Source of the DNA: JBPCRW01 sp050996405
GTDB lineage: Bacteria; Acidobacteriota; Blastocatellia; Pyrinomonadales; Pyrinomonadaceae
Direction: 5' to 3'
Assembly: GCA_050996405.1 (NCBI GenBank)
Contig: JBPCRW010000104.1
Span: forward strand, 1-10,385
DNA: 10,385 bases
Every line of letters begins with the position of its first letter. The stretch's first letter is position 1. Position numbers and translations under genes: made by a program. Below the pieces are notes generated by a model. That model saw nothing but the letters and a program-made list of their open reading frames with translations, searched no databases and was not told the origin of the DNA. Shown piece after piece: positions 1 to 5,003 of this stretch.

Positions 1-89
1 CGCAAACCTTCGCTGCCGCCGGTTTCTTTGATAATTTCAGCGTGAATCAGCAGAATTTCATCCAGAGTCGGAAAGAAAATTTCGCTCAT
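1..89 (-). CDS. doc: Doc (death-on-curing) family toxin, N-terminal fragment
   Basis: Thirty residues are visible before the gene leaves the window. They begin MSEIFFPTLDEILLIHAEII and continue with K-E-T-G-G-S-E-G-L-R, which fits the opening of Doc-type Fic-fold proteins (a leading helix with 'IH', then 'GGS.GLR'). In characterised members Doc is a kinase that phosphorylates and inactivates EF-Tu. The catalytic HxFxxGNKR-type motif would lie outside the window, so activity cannot be judged. The ATG overlaps the TGA of the upstream antitoxin gene as ATGA (86-89), the usual translational coupling of an antitoxin-toxin pair. The family call is good; whether the gene is intact is unknown. Confidence 0.8.
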   Translation of the reverse strand, partial: MSEIFFPTLDEILLIHAEIIKETGGSEGL

Positions 90-322
90 TCGTGACCTTT
101 GCCGAGTTCGATTAAAGCCGGTTTGCGACGTTCGATAATTTCGCGCGTTTTCGCTAAAACTTTTTCAGCGCGTTCACCGGATTTCGGGCGCAAAACGATT
201 TCATCGTGTTCATTTTTGGTAAATTCAATTTCGTCGCCATCGTTTATTCCTAACTTTTCCAGTTCGTCTTGCGGAATTGAAATAGTTTGCGAATTATCAT
301 TATCTGCAATTACAGTCAGCAT
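86..322 (-). CDS. AbrB/MazE-type antitoxin of a Doc toxin-antitoxin pair
   Basis: This is a 78-residue protein. Residues about 3-48 form a SpoVT/AbrB/MazE swapped-hairpin DNA-binding domain, recognised by the pattern ISIPQDELEKLGINDGDEIE followed by a strand ending in IVLRPK. Residues about 49-78 are a charged helix (ERAEKVLAKTREIIERRKP), the sort of tail that antitoxins use to bind and neutralise the toxin. The gene ends inside the doc start codon. A good ribosome-binding site, AGAGGA (complement of 331-336), lies about 9 bases before the ATG. Expected role: neutralise Doc and repress the shared promoter. It starts only 26 bp after the uracil-DNA glycosylase stop, so it may also be read from that operon. 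Classical Doc partners are Phd-type; pairing with an AbrB-type antitoxin is a known alternative. Confidence 0.85.
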   Translation of the reverse strand: MLTVIADNDNSQTISIPQDELEKLGINDGDEIEFTKNEHDEIVLRPKSGERAEKVLAKTREIIERRKPALIELGKGHE

Positions 323-348
323 AATTTAAGTCCTCTTGAAAATAAATT

Positions 349-1317
349 TTACTTCGATTTATTCAGTTCGTCACGAACTTTTTTCATATCTTCCCAGACT
401 TCGCGTTTTTTTGTCGGGTCGCGCAAAAGGTAGGCGGGATGAAAAGTCGGCATTACTTTGATGCCGAAATAATCTTGAAATTCGCCGCGAATTTTTGTGA
501 TTCCGACTTTTGTTTCCAAAAGATTCTGGCACGCCGTGTTTCCCAGAACGACGACAATTTTCGGGCGCACAACGGCGATTTCGCGCAGCAGAAACGGCTT
601 GCACGTCCGCGCTTCGGGCAGCGTCGGCGTACGATTTCCCGGCGGGCGGCAGCGGTTGATGTTGCCGATAAAAACGTCTTCGCGTTTCAATCCGATAGCT
701 TCGATGATTTTATCCAAAAGCTGTCCGGCGCGCCCGACAAACGGGCGACCGCTCGCGTCCTCGTTCGCGCCGGGAGCCTCGCCGACGAAAATTAAATCGG
801 CGTTAATGTTCCCCTCTGAATGAACAATTTTCGTGCGACCTTCCCACAGCGGGCAGCGTGTGCAGTTGCCAATATCGGCGCGAATATCTTCGAGCGTTTC
901 ATTCGCTTCGGGTATCGTCTGCGAAATATCGCCGAACAGCGATTCGCTCGACGGATTTTCATCAACAGTTTTTTTCTTAGCCATTTCTTCACCCCTTGTT
1001 TGTTCTGAAATTTGATTTTGCTTCGGCATTTCTGAAACCGGCGAACGCCGCGAAAGTTTCGATTGTTCAAGAATCGAACTGCGCCGCGCCGGAGAATTTT
1101 CGGTATTTGCGATTTTCGATTCGGATTTTTGAACCGGCGCGTCGGGAATAAATCGTTCGAGTTTCTGCTGAATCGCTTCCGGCTTTGGACTTTGGACTCT
1201 GGACTTTGGACTTTTGATTTCCGGCAGTTCAACCGCAAAGTTTTCGACACCGAGTTCCTGCAAATACAAAATCTGCTCTTTTACGTCGTTTAATAATTCT
1301 GAAAATTCATTCGCCAC
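349..1317 (-). CDS. udg: Family 4 (Fe-S) uracil-DNA glycosylase with long N-terminal extension
   Basis: This 322-residue base-excision repair enzyme removes uracil from DNA. The catalytic core spans about residues 145-322. Motif A is GEAPGANEDASG (179-190) followed by RPFVGRAGQLL. Motif B is HPAYLL (293-298). Four cysteines, C152, C155, C223 and C239, have the spacing of the family-4 [4Fe-4S] ligands. Family members are usually about 190-230 residues; the extra length is a low-complexity N-terminal half. Residues 1-30 (helix with YLQELGVE) look conserved, and about 31-140 look disordered, including a heptamer-repeat tract at 35-46. The start is GTG at 1317: the reading frame is open there, the residues that follow resemble a real N-terminus, and GAGGG sits 4 bases upstream. 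The gene overlaps the coaBC stop by 11 bp, implying coupled translation. Confidence 0.92.
   Translation of the reverse strand: MANEFSELLNDVKEQILYLQELGVENFAVELPEIKSPKSRVQSPKPEAIQQKLERFIPDAPVQKSESKIANTENSPARRSSILEQSKLSRRSPVSEMPKQNQISEQTRGEEMAKKKTVDENPSSESLFGDISQTIPEANETLEDIRADIGNCTRCPLWEGRTKIVHSEGNINADLIFVGEAPGANEDASGRPFVGRAGQLLDKIIEAIGLKREDVFIGNINRCRPPGNRTPTLPEARTCKPFLLREIAVVRPKIVVVLGNTACQNLLETKVGITKIRGEFQDYFGIKVMPTFHPAYLLRDPTKKREVWEDMKKVRDELNKSK
1187..1214. repeat. Heptanucleotide tandem repeat (GGACTYT, 4 copies) inside udg
   Basis: Four consecutive 7-bp units, GGACTTT, GGACTCT, GGACTTT, GGACTTT, are followed by degenerate sequence and preceded by a partial unit (GGCTTT). They lie in frame in the disordered N-terminal half of the uracil-DNA glycosylase and encode KSPKSRVQSPKP on the minus strand. 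The same unit makes up the repeat in coaBC about 770 bp away. Confidence 0.9.
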
Positions 1318-2587
1318 TTGTCCCTCGTCCCTCGCCCCTCAATTTTAGCAGTTCGTCTAAAATTTTGTCTGCCATTTCGCGCTTCGACATTTTCGCTAAC
1401 TTCAACGAATTTTCGCGCGTGAAAATCGTCGCGGCGTTGTTGTCAGTTCCGAATCCCGAAGTTTTATCGCTCACGTTGTTGGCGACAATCATATCCAGAT
1501 TTTTGCGCTCCATTTTGACGCGCGCGTAGTTTTCGACATTGTTCGTTTCCGCCGCAAAGCCGACAACTAATAAATCATCGTGACGATTTTTGGAAACGTC
1601 GGCGAGAATATCGGGTGTTTTTTCGAGTTCGATAATCAATTTATCTTCCGTCTTTTTAATTTTTGTTTTAGAAATTGTTTTCGGGCGATAATCGGCAACC
1701 GCCGCCACGCCAACATAAATCGTCGAATCTTTCAGTTCATTCATCACGGCGCGGCGCATTTCTTCCGCCGAAATCGCGCTGATAATTTTCAGATTTTTCG
1801 GCGGCTCGACCGACACGCTTCCGGCGATAACGGTCACGTCCGCGCCGCGCCTCTGCGCCGCTTCCGCTATTGCAAAACCCATTTTGCCAGACGAATAATT
1901 CGAGATAAAACGCACCGGGTCAATCGCCTCGCGCGTTCCGCCGACAGTAATTAAAAAGCGTTCGCTTTTTAAGTCCAGAGTCCAGAGTCCAGAGTCTGGA
2001 GTCGTTGTTTCAAGACTTTGGACTCTGGACTCTGGACTCTGGACTAAAAGCCGCAAGGCTTGCGCGACGATATTTTCTACGTCTTCGAGTTTTCCCGTGC
2101 CGACGGTTTTGCAAGCCAACTCGCCCGCAATCGGTTCGACGAAAAGAACGCCGTCTTTTTTTAACTGTTCGACGTTGCGCTGCGTCGCCGGATGACTCCA
2201 CATCGCCGTGTTCATTGCCGGAGCGACCATAACCGGCGCGTTTGCAGCGAGATATGTCGAACTCAAAAAATCGTCGGCGATGCCGCTTGCAAATTTCGCC
2301 AGAATATTTGCCGTCGCGGGCGCGATTAACAGCAAATCAATGTTTTGCGAAAAATTGATGTGGGCAATCGGGTCTGGATTTTCCGGCGCGTAATCGTCAA
2401 CCAAAACGTCATTTTCCGTCAAGGCGCGAAACGTCAGCGGTTGAACAAACTCGGTCGCATGCCTGGTCATCGCCACGCTCACCGCGCAGTTTTGTTTTTG
2501 CAAAAGCCGCAAAACTTCAATCGCTTTATACGCCGCGATGCCGCCCGACACACCTAAGCCGACGCGATATTTTTTATTTTCGGACAT
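1307..2587 (-). CDS. coaBC: Bifunctional phosphopantothenoylcysteine decarboxylase / phosphopantothenate-cysteine ligase
   Basis: This 426-residue enzyme carries out two consecutive steps of coenzyme A synthesis: it joins cysteine to 4'-phosphopantothenate, then decarboxylates the product. The N-terminal CoaC flavoprotein domain (about 1-178) shows GVSGGIAAYKA (12-22), the catalytic His in HINFS (H76), the PAMN motif (123-126) and the substrate-lid Cys in ELACKTVGTGK (C159). The C-terminal CoaB domain (about 209-415) shows VGGTREAIDPVRFISNYSSG (215-234) and GFAAETN (343-349). Between them, residues 182-207 are encoded by a heptamer inverted repeat and form an unusual linker. The protein ends in a short repeat-encoded tail (RGEGRGTSGE). 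The frame is open 48 codons further upstream, but that part reads like non-coding sequence, so I start at ATG 2587 (MSENKK). No strong Shine-Dalgarno is seen. Confidence 0.95.
   Translation of the reverse strand: MSENKKYRVGLGVSGGIAAYKAIEVLRLLQKQNCAVSVAMTRHATEFVQPLTFRALTENDVLVDDYAPENPDPIAHINFSQNIDLLLIAPATANILAKFASGIADDFLSSTYLAANAPVMVAPAMNTAMWSHPATQRNVEQLKKDGVLFVEPIAGELACKTVGTGKLEDVENIVAQALRLLVQSPESRVQSLETTTPDSGLWTLDLKSERFLITVGGTREAIDPVRFISNYSSGKMGFAIAEAAQRRGADVTVIAGSVSVEPPKNLKIISAISAEEMRRAVMNELKDSTIYVGVAAVADYRPKTISKTKIKKTEDKLIIELEKTPDILADVSKNRHDDLLVVGFAAETNNVENYARVKMERKNLDMIVANNVSDKTSGFGTDNNAATIFTRENSLKLAKMSKREMADKILDELLKLRGEGRGTSGE
1320..1340. repeat. Heptanucleotide repeat (GAGGGAC, 3 copies) at the coaBC/udg junction
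   Basis: On the minus strand the units are GAGGGGC, GAGGGAC, GAGGGAC. They encode the last residues of CoaBC (RGEGRGTS) and also place a GAGGG Shine-Dalgarno sequence just upstream of the GTG start of the uracil-DNA glycosylase. Confidence 0.75.
1972..2045. repeat. Perfect 25-bp inverted repeat of heptamers in the coaBC domain linker
   Basis: The left arm (1972-1996) is three AGTCCAG units plus AGTC. The right arm (2021-2045) is three GACTCTG units plus GACT and is the exact reverse complement of the left arm over 25 bases. The spacer is 24 bases (1997-2020) and contains further degenerate units. The whole tract is in frame between the CoaC and CoaB domains. The arms encode VQSPESRVQS and SGLWTLDLKS, the two orientations of the same unit. 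In the transcript it could fold into a long stable hairpin. Confidence 0.92.
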
Positions 2588-2594
2588 AGCAATT

Positions 2595-2614
2595 AACCAC
2601 AGATTAGCACAGAT
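2595..2614. repeat. Dispersed-type intergenic repeat, CACAGAT direct repeats
   Basis: The sequence AACCACAGATTAGCACAGAT holds two CACAGAT copies 10 bases apart, just upstream of coaBC. From memory, sequences of this form recur between genes in many bacterial genomes. Only one copy lies in this window, so its repeat nature is inferred. Confidence 0.4.
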
Positions 2615-2667
2615 GCGAAAGGATAAAAACCGGAATAAAATTTTACTGCAAACGCCGTAAAAATTTA

Positions 2668-2676
2668 TGCTAAGAT
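2668..2676 (+). promoter_or_regulatory. Candidate extended -10 promoter for the 2695 gene
   Basis: TGC followed by TAAGAT (2671-2676) fits an extended -10 element about 19 bases before the ATG at 2695. No convincing -35 is present at 17-18 bp. The same TAAGAT hexamer serves as the candidate -10 upstream of mtnA. Confidence 0.35.
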
Positions 2677-2694
2677 GTTCAAAGCAAAGCCGGA

Positions 2695-3033
2695 ATGATT
2701 GAACAGCCAAATTTATTTGAAGCCGCGTCAAACGCGCCTGACATCGAGAAAGTCTTACTTTTCGCTTTGGGCGAATTTCAATCGCGCGGCAAAATTTTGG
2801 CGGAGCGCGAACTCGCGCTTGACCGCTTGCGCGGCGCGTTCAGTCGTGCCGCCGACAGATTCGGCGGTCAGGATTTGACGGACGAGGAACTTATCGAAAA
2901 TCTGGAAAGATTAGGCGCGCGCGTCAAACGCCTGCCGCCGTTTCGCGCCAAACATCCATTTCATGTGACTATTCCCGCAGGTTTGGCGGAAAGCGCAGAA
3001 TCTTTTTACCGGCAAATTCTAAACGATGAATAA
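2695..3033 (+). CDS. Conserved-looking hypothetical protein, 112 aa
   Basis: I do not recognise a family. The product is soluble and helix-rich, with no signal peptide or membrane segment. An N-terminal acidic/hydrophobic helix region (IEKVLLFALGEF, about 17-28) leads to a charged middle (ERELALDRLRGAFSRAADRF). A segment with LTDEELIENLERLGARVKRL (about 61-80) follows, and the end is a basic/aromatic stretch with FRAKHPFHVTIP. The start is ATG 2695, with only a weak ribosome site (CCGGA). Codon use matches its neighbours and the frame is clean, so it is probably a real gene. Its stop overlaps the start of the polyprenyl synthase remnant by 8 bp (ATGAATAA), which points to one transcript and perhaps a link to isoprenoid synthesis, but no function can be assigned. 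Confidence 0.7.
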   Translation: MIEQPNLFEAASNAPDIEKVLLFALGEFQSRGKILAERELALDRLRGAFSRAADRFGGQDLTDEELIENLERLGARVKRLPPFRAKHPFHVTIPAGLAESAESFYRQILNDE

Positions 3034-3415
3034 AACAATCGAGCAGGAAACTTTGGAACAATCCGATTTGTGGGATTATGTGGAAAAACAAAAGCCGTCA
3101 ATCGAAGAGGCTTTGCGAAAACATTTGCCGCTCGCGCCGTCGCACATCGAAACCGAATTTAACGCGGCGGTTCGATACGCACTGTTTCCGGGCGGCAAAC
3201 GTCTGCGTCCCGTTTTGACTCTGCTCGGCGCGGAAATCGTCGGTGGCGCGGCGGAGAGCGTTTTGCCGTCGGCGGTCGCGGTCGAATTTATTCAAAAAAT
3301 TCTGATGTCGAGCATTCAGAACCGCAAATTGACAATGCGGAATTTGAAACTCCGCAATCCGCCTTCCGCAATCCGCCTTCCAATCTCGTTTTCGTCGCGT
3401 GGAAAGATTTGCTGA
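3026..3415 (+). pseudogene. Polyprenyl (GGPP/FPP) synthase, N-terminal remnant
   Basis: Residues 1-88 match the start of trans-isoprenyl diphosphate synthases: NAAVRYALFPGGKRLRPVLT (46-65), where G-G-K-R-L-R-P (56-62) binds isopentenyl diphosphate, then ALFP-type helix packing and PSAVAVEF. In the family, the helix carrying the first aspartate-rich motif (HDDxPxxDDD) comes next. Here the sequence turns abruptly, near 3284-3294, into unrelated residues (IQKILMSSIQNRKL...) read out of frame from the following gene, and it stops at 3413-3415. Both catalytic aspartate motifs and about 200 residues are therefore missing, and the product cannot be an active synthase. Chain length and product (FPP or GGPP) cannot be told from what remains. 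The start overlaps the upstream 112-aa gene. Confidence 0.85.
3352..3379. repeat. Heptanucleotide tandem repeat (CCGCAAT/CCGCCTT, 4 units)
   Basis: Units CCGCAAT, CCGCCTT, CCGCAAT, CCGCCTT run head to tail, equivalent to two copies of a 14-bp unit. Related GCGGAAT and CCGCAAT pieces lie just upstream (3336-3358). In the phytoene synthase frame it reads PQSAFRNPPS, just before the conserved NLVFVAWKDLL segment. Confidence 0.85.
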
Positions 3416-3999
3416 AAACTTATAAAATTCCCCAAAATTTGCCGCTCGAATTGACGCGCGGCGTGTTGATGGACACGCACATCAAGCGTTACGAAACTTT
3501 TGCGGAACTTTATGTTTATTGCTATCGCGTCGCTTCGACCGTCGGTTTGATGTCGTCGGAAATTTTCGGTTATGAAAAACCGGAAACGCTTGAGTTTGCC
3601 GAAGCATTGGGAATTGCGATGCAATTAACGAACATTCTGCGCGATGTCAAAGAAGACGCGGCGATGAACAGAATTTATTTGCCGCAGGAAGATTTGCGAA
3701 AATTCGACGTTTCCGAAAAACAGATTTTTGCGAATCGAACGGACGAAGATTTTATCCGGCTGATGAAATTTGAAATCGAACGCGCGCGCGAATTTTACCA
3801 CAAAGCCGAGCGGGGAATTCCGCTGCTCGAAAAAGAGACGCGCTTGACGGTTTTGCTGGCTTCGAGGCTTTACGCGAAAATTTTGGATGAAATTGAAAAA
3901 CAGAATTACGACGTTTTCACACGCCGCTCGCGCACCACGAAACTGCAAAAAATTCTTGCGATTCCGCGTATTTGGCGCGAGGCGAAAATGATGACTTGA
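3409..3999 (+). pseudogene. Squalene/phytoene synthase family, 5'-truncated remnant
   Basis: The enzyme family condenses two prenyl diphosphates head-to-head (phytoene for carotenoids, or presqualene/squalene for hopanoids). Counting from the TTG at 3409, the sequence shows YCYRVASTVGLMSSEIFGY (37-55) and the second aspartate-rich motif DVKED (79-83) inside AMQLTNILRDVKEDAAMNRI, then IYLPQEDL. This is the C-terminal two thirds of the family. The frame is open upstream to 3163, and from about 3289 it still reads plausibly (IYSKNSDVEH...NLVFVAWKDLL), but the helix bearing the first aspartate motif (DDxxDE) is absent. About 70-80 N-terminal residues are gone and no good start codon or ribosome site is present. 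ATG 3469 is an internal methionine. Inactive as it stands. Phytoene and squalene-type members cannot be separated here. Confidence 0.82.
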
Positions 4000-4020
4000 A
4001 TTTTTTCAGCTCGGATGAAA

Positions 4021-4114
4021 GAAAAATAGGGCGCGGATGAACGCCGATTTTGGCAGATTTTCGCTGATTCAGTGAAGTAAAAGCGCAGTTTTGAAAAATC
4101 CGTGTCCTATTTTT
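4021..4114. repeat. MITE-like inverted repeat / possible bidirectional terminator
   Basis: AAAAATAGGGCGCGGAT (4022-4038) pairs with ATCCGTGTCCTATTTTT (4098-4114): 17 positions, 15 Watson-Crick and two G-U in plus-strand RNA, separated by 59 bases. It fills the spacer between convergent genes (3999 and 4133). The A-rich and T-rich outer ends would give a U-tract after the stem on either strand. The inner arm sequence (GCGGATGAACGCCGATTTTG) resembles dispersed intergenic repeats I recall from other genomes. The rest of 4000-4132 holds no gene. Confidence 0.55.
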
Positions 4115-4132
4115 ATTAACTCCGAACTGATT

Positions 4133-4867
4133 TCAGAATGAAAGTTCGCGGACTCCTGATTTTGAATTATTTTCGTAAAAGCCTTCGGCAAAATCCACCA
4201 CGCACAAGCCTTCGCCGATTTTGCCTTTGCCGAATGAAATACCGACCATTTTAAAATTCGGGCTAAAGATATTTTTGCGATGCCCGCGACTTTTCACGCC
4301 GTCATCGATAATCATCATCATCACAATTTGACGCGGAATTTCGGCGGCGCGCGTGATATTTTCGCCGTATTCGCCCGTGAATCTGCCGACTTTTGTGAGG
4401 CGCGTCTGCAAATCGCTGCCGTCTTTGCCAAGATGACCGATTGCGGAATTTTCCATCAAATCTTTTAGCTGCGTATTTGATGTCTGATTCAATCCGCCGG
4501 AAAGTTTGTAGGGCGCGAATTTCGGCGCGGTCTTCAAAAACTCGATTGCTTCGTCAACCACTGAAGTTCCTTCGCTGGTTTGAATTTGCAGATAATCGGG
4601 CAGAAAAACGGTGTTCCCTTTGAACAGTTTTTTGTAATCTTCCAGATATTTGATATATCTCTGCGGGTCTGCCCGCGCCGCGTTGATTTCATCGAGAACG
4701 GATTGCTCGACCAACGAAGTGGTGACTGCCGCTTCCGGTCTTTGCGAAACGATGTTCGCCGTTTGATTTGGAACAACTGCAACATTTTTCTGCGCCGAAA
4801 TAGAGACGGGAAGAAACACCGACGCTGCGGCGAAAACGATAAAAAAACGAATCGTAATAATTTTCAT
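4133..4867 (-). CDS. Secreted CAP/SCP-domain protein
   Basis: This 244-residue exported protein has a signal peptide: KIITIR, a hydrophobic core to about residue 24, and likely cleavage after SISA. A short Gln/Val/Ala-rich linker follows, then a CAP (SCP/PR-1-like, YkwD-type) domain from about 53 to 230. Signature pieces are VLDEINAARADPQRY (57-71), GHLG with His145, GEYGEN with Glu169, and GHRKNIFSPNFKMVGI with His196 (195-210). These give the His-Glu-His set lining the CAP cavity. The insertion carrying the 'KGNTVFLPDYLQI' segment (83-95) is typical of bacterial members with YIKYLEDYKKLF. The biochemical role of bacterial CAP proteins is mostly unknown (adhesion, lipid binding or proteolysis have been proposed). 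A ribosome site, AAAGGAAG, lies just upstream of the ATG. The gene is divergent from the asparaginase. Confidence 0.88.
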   Translation of the reverse strand: MKIITIRFFIVFAAASVFLPVSISAQKNVAVVPNQTANIVSQRPEAAVTTSLVEQSVLDEINAARADPQRYIKYLEDYKKLFKGNTVFLPDYLQIQTSEGTSVVDEAIEFLKTAPKFAPYKLSGGLNQTSNTQLKDLMENSAIGHLGKDGSDLQTRLTKVGRFTGEYGENITRAAEIPRQIVMMMIIDDGVKSRGHRKNIFSPNFKMVGISFGKGKIGEGLCVVDFAEGFYENNSKSGVRELSF

Positions 4868-5003
4868 AACTTCCTTTGAACCATCCGACGAGTTGTCTTT
4901 CTAAGCAATTGTTTTTAATGATAAACTTTGTGGAAGACGATGTATTTACAGCCACTCTAGCAAAAACATCTAAAAATGTAAAAGATTTTTAACGGAGTTT
5001 AAT
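4868..5003. promoter_or_regulatory. Divergent intergenic region of CAP gene and asparaginase
   Basis: This 136-bp AT-rich spacer must hold the promoters of both flanking genes. On the plus strand TTTACA (about 4945-4950) followed by AT-rich hexamers is a possible -35/-10 pair but is weak. GGAG (4994-4997) lies 6 bases before the ATG at 5004 and is a clear ribosome-binding site. I see no operator palindrome or hairpin worth naming. Confidence 0.35.

Noticed and set aside
439..795. 118-codon plus-strand frame opposite the uracil-DNA glycosylase core.
   Set aside because: No family features, and the opposite strand encodes every family-4 glycosylase motif.
1972..2045. CRISPR-like or transposon-end interpretation of the coaBC repeat.
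   Set aside because: The arms are tandem 7-bp units in opposite orientation with no regular spacers, target duplication or transposase, and the reading frame is kept throughout.
2588..2731. 48-codon upstream extension of coaBC in the same frame.
   Set aside because: The extension crosses the divergent promoter region and the CACAGAT repeat, and its translation is Phe/Cys-rich and unlike CoaC N-termini; MSENKK at 2587 begins just before the flavoprotein domain.
3026..3999. A genuine fused prenyl synthase-phytoene synthase bifunctional enzyme.
   Set aside because: The two parts are in different frames and both lack essential aspartate-rich motifs, so no single functional product can be made.
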